DNA of 64,000 nucleotides, from NCBI RefSeq assembly GCF_011927765.1, contig NZ_JAATJG010000001.1, positions 397,904 to 461,903 on the forward strand, read 5' to 3'. The notes under the pieces were generated by a model. The model saw only the letters and a program-made list of their open reading frames with translations. It made no database searches and was not told the origin of the DNA. Below are positions 63,831 through 64,000 of the stretch, in pieces. The first letter of the stretch is position 1. Each line of letters begins with the position of its first letter. This DNA is from Wenyingzhuangia aestuarii. Its GTDB lineage: Bacteria > Bacteroidota > Bacteroidia > Flavobacteriales > Flavobacteriaceae. The position numbers and the translations under genes were made by a program.

Positions 63831-64000
63831 GGATCATACCTAAAAGTTGTGTTTTAGGCAAAAATATTAGTCAATCTAAAGAGGAAGAATTCAACGTTTT
63901 TAACCCCTCTGAACTGAGCTCTAAAAGCTTTGATTTTGGCATTGAAAGATTCAGCAGCAGCGTTTGTACTTCTATTATTAAAGTAATTCAATATGGATCG
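63831..64000. mobile_element. IS copy C, entering from the right edge
   Basis: Same left end again at 63831. Over its visible 170 bases it differs from copy B at one position (63905 versus 63523). The rest of the element lies outside the window. Confidence 0.8.
63854..64000 (-). CDS. ISL3-like transposase, C-terminal end of copy C (partial)
   Basis: The stop is at 63854, 382 bases from the equivalent stop in copy B. The visible 48 or so codons repeat the NYFNNRSTNAAAESFNAKIK to FRLTNIFA ending. Whether this copy is full length depends on sequence beyond 64000. Confidence 0.8.
   Translation of the reverse strand, partial: RSILNYFNNRSTNAAAESFNAKIKAFRAQFRGVKNVEFFLFRLTNIFA

Noticed and set aside
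62858..64000. tRNA-Glu as an attachment site of a genomic island
   Set aside because: The second tRNA copy is complete and belongs to a co-transcribed unit with rpsT; only IS ends follow, with no integrase or cargo in view.

Overview
The window is a stretch of chromosome from a low-GC member of the Bacteroidota, most likely a marine Flavobacteriaceae. The evidence is the protein set: two secreted proteins with C-terminal Por/T9SS sorting domains, the T9SS protein PorT beside menG/ubiE, a TamL-type lipoprotein, a glgA-glgC-glgB-GH31 glycogen block, a class II KARI, a eukaryote-like ProRS and an AccD without its zinc ribbon. Start codons lack Shine-Dalgarno sequences, and TAnnTTTG -7 promoter elements recur upstream of genes. 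Coding is dense, with mostly short gaps and many strong intrinsic terminators. No phage, plasmid, CRISPR or rRNA is present.

Layout. 0-8 kb: tail of an unidentified gene, a GNAT/carbon-nitrogen hydrolase fusion, rpoN with a small membrane protein, rsmG with a beta-barrel protein, a fatty acid desaturase and a class I aminotransferase. 7.8-11.6 kb: a phosphate uptake pair (OprO/P-like porin and PiT permease), each preceded by TTAACA direct repeats at 10-11 bp spacing that look like PhoB/PhoP boxes. 11.7-18 kb: tsaB, then a secreted endonuclease/phosphatase-fold protein divergent from a TonB-dependent receptor and a DUF5689/lamin-tail lipoprotein (a probable nucleic-acid or phosphoester scavenging locus), then a thioredoxin-like protein. 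18-25.4 kb: minus-strand glycogen operon glgA-glgC-glgB-GH31 with a terminator-like hairpin between glgC and glgB. 25.5-31.3 kb: lepA, a DUF2911 protein and leuS, which carries an in-frame insertion of about 80 residues made of short intergenic-type repeats.

31.4-42.3 kb is the most accessory-looking part: an orphan sensor kinase, a ThuA/3-keto-disaccharide hydrolase fusion, a crotonase, a DUF4286 protein, an S1 sulfatase, a T9SS-secreted CBM-like protein, a small lipoprotein and a T9SS-secreted GH42-like glycosidase. It suggests use of a sulfated marine polysaccharide, but no SusC/SusD pair is present. 42.3-49.3 kb is the branched-chain amino acid operon ilvD-ilvB-ilvN-ilvC-ilvA (minus strand), with a hairpin before ilvC and repeat-like DNA in two gaps. 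49.6-53.1 kb: gltA, accD, fbaA.

53.2-61.2 kb is an envelope block: tamL divergent from a SpoU rRNA methyltransferase, porT-menG-nfu, a FadL-like porin and a Ser/Asn/Tyr-rich lipoprotein. 61.3-63.3 kb: proS, then rpsT sandwiched between two identical tRNA-Glu genes inside 80-bp direct repeats. From 63.38 kb to the end lie three same-orientation copies of one end of an ISL3-like insertion sequence. I found no clearly new multi-gene system. The strongest unusual signals are the repeat insertion in the LeuRS editing domain, the paired Pho-box-like sites, the nuclease/TonB receptor locus and the stacked IS ends.
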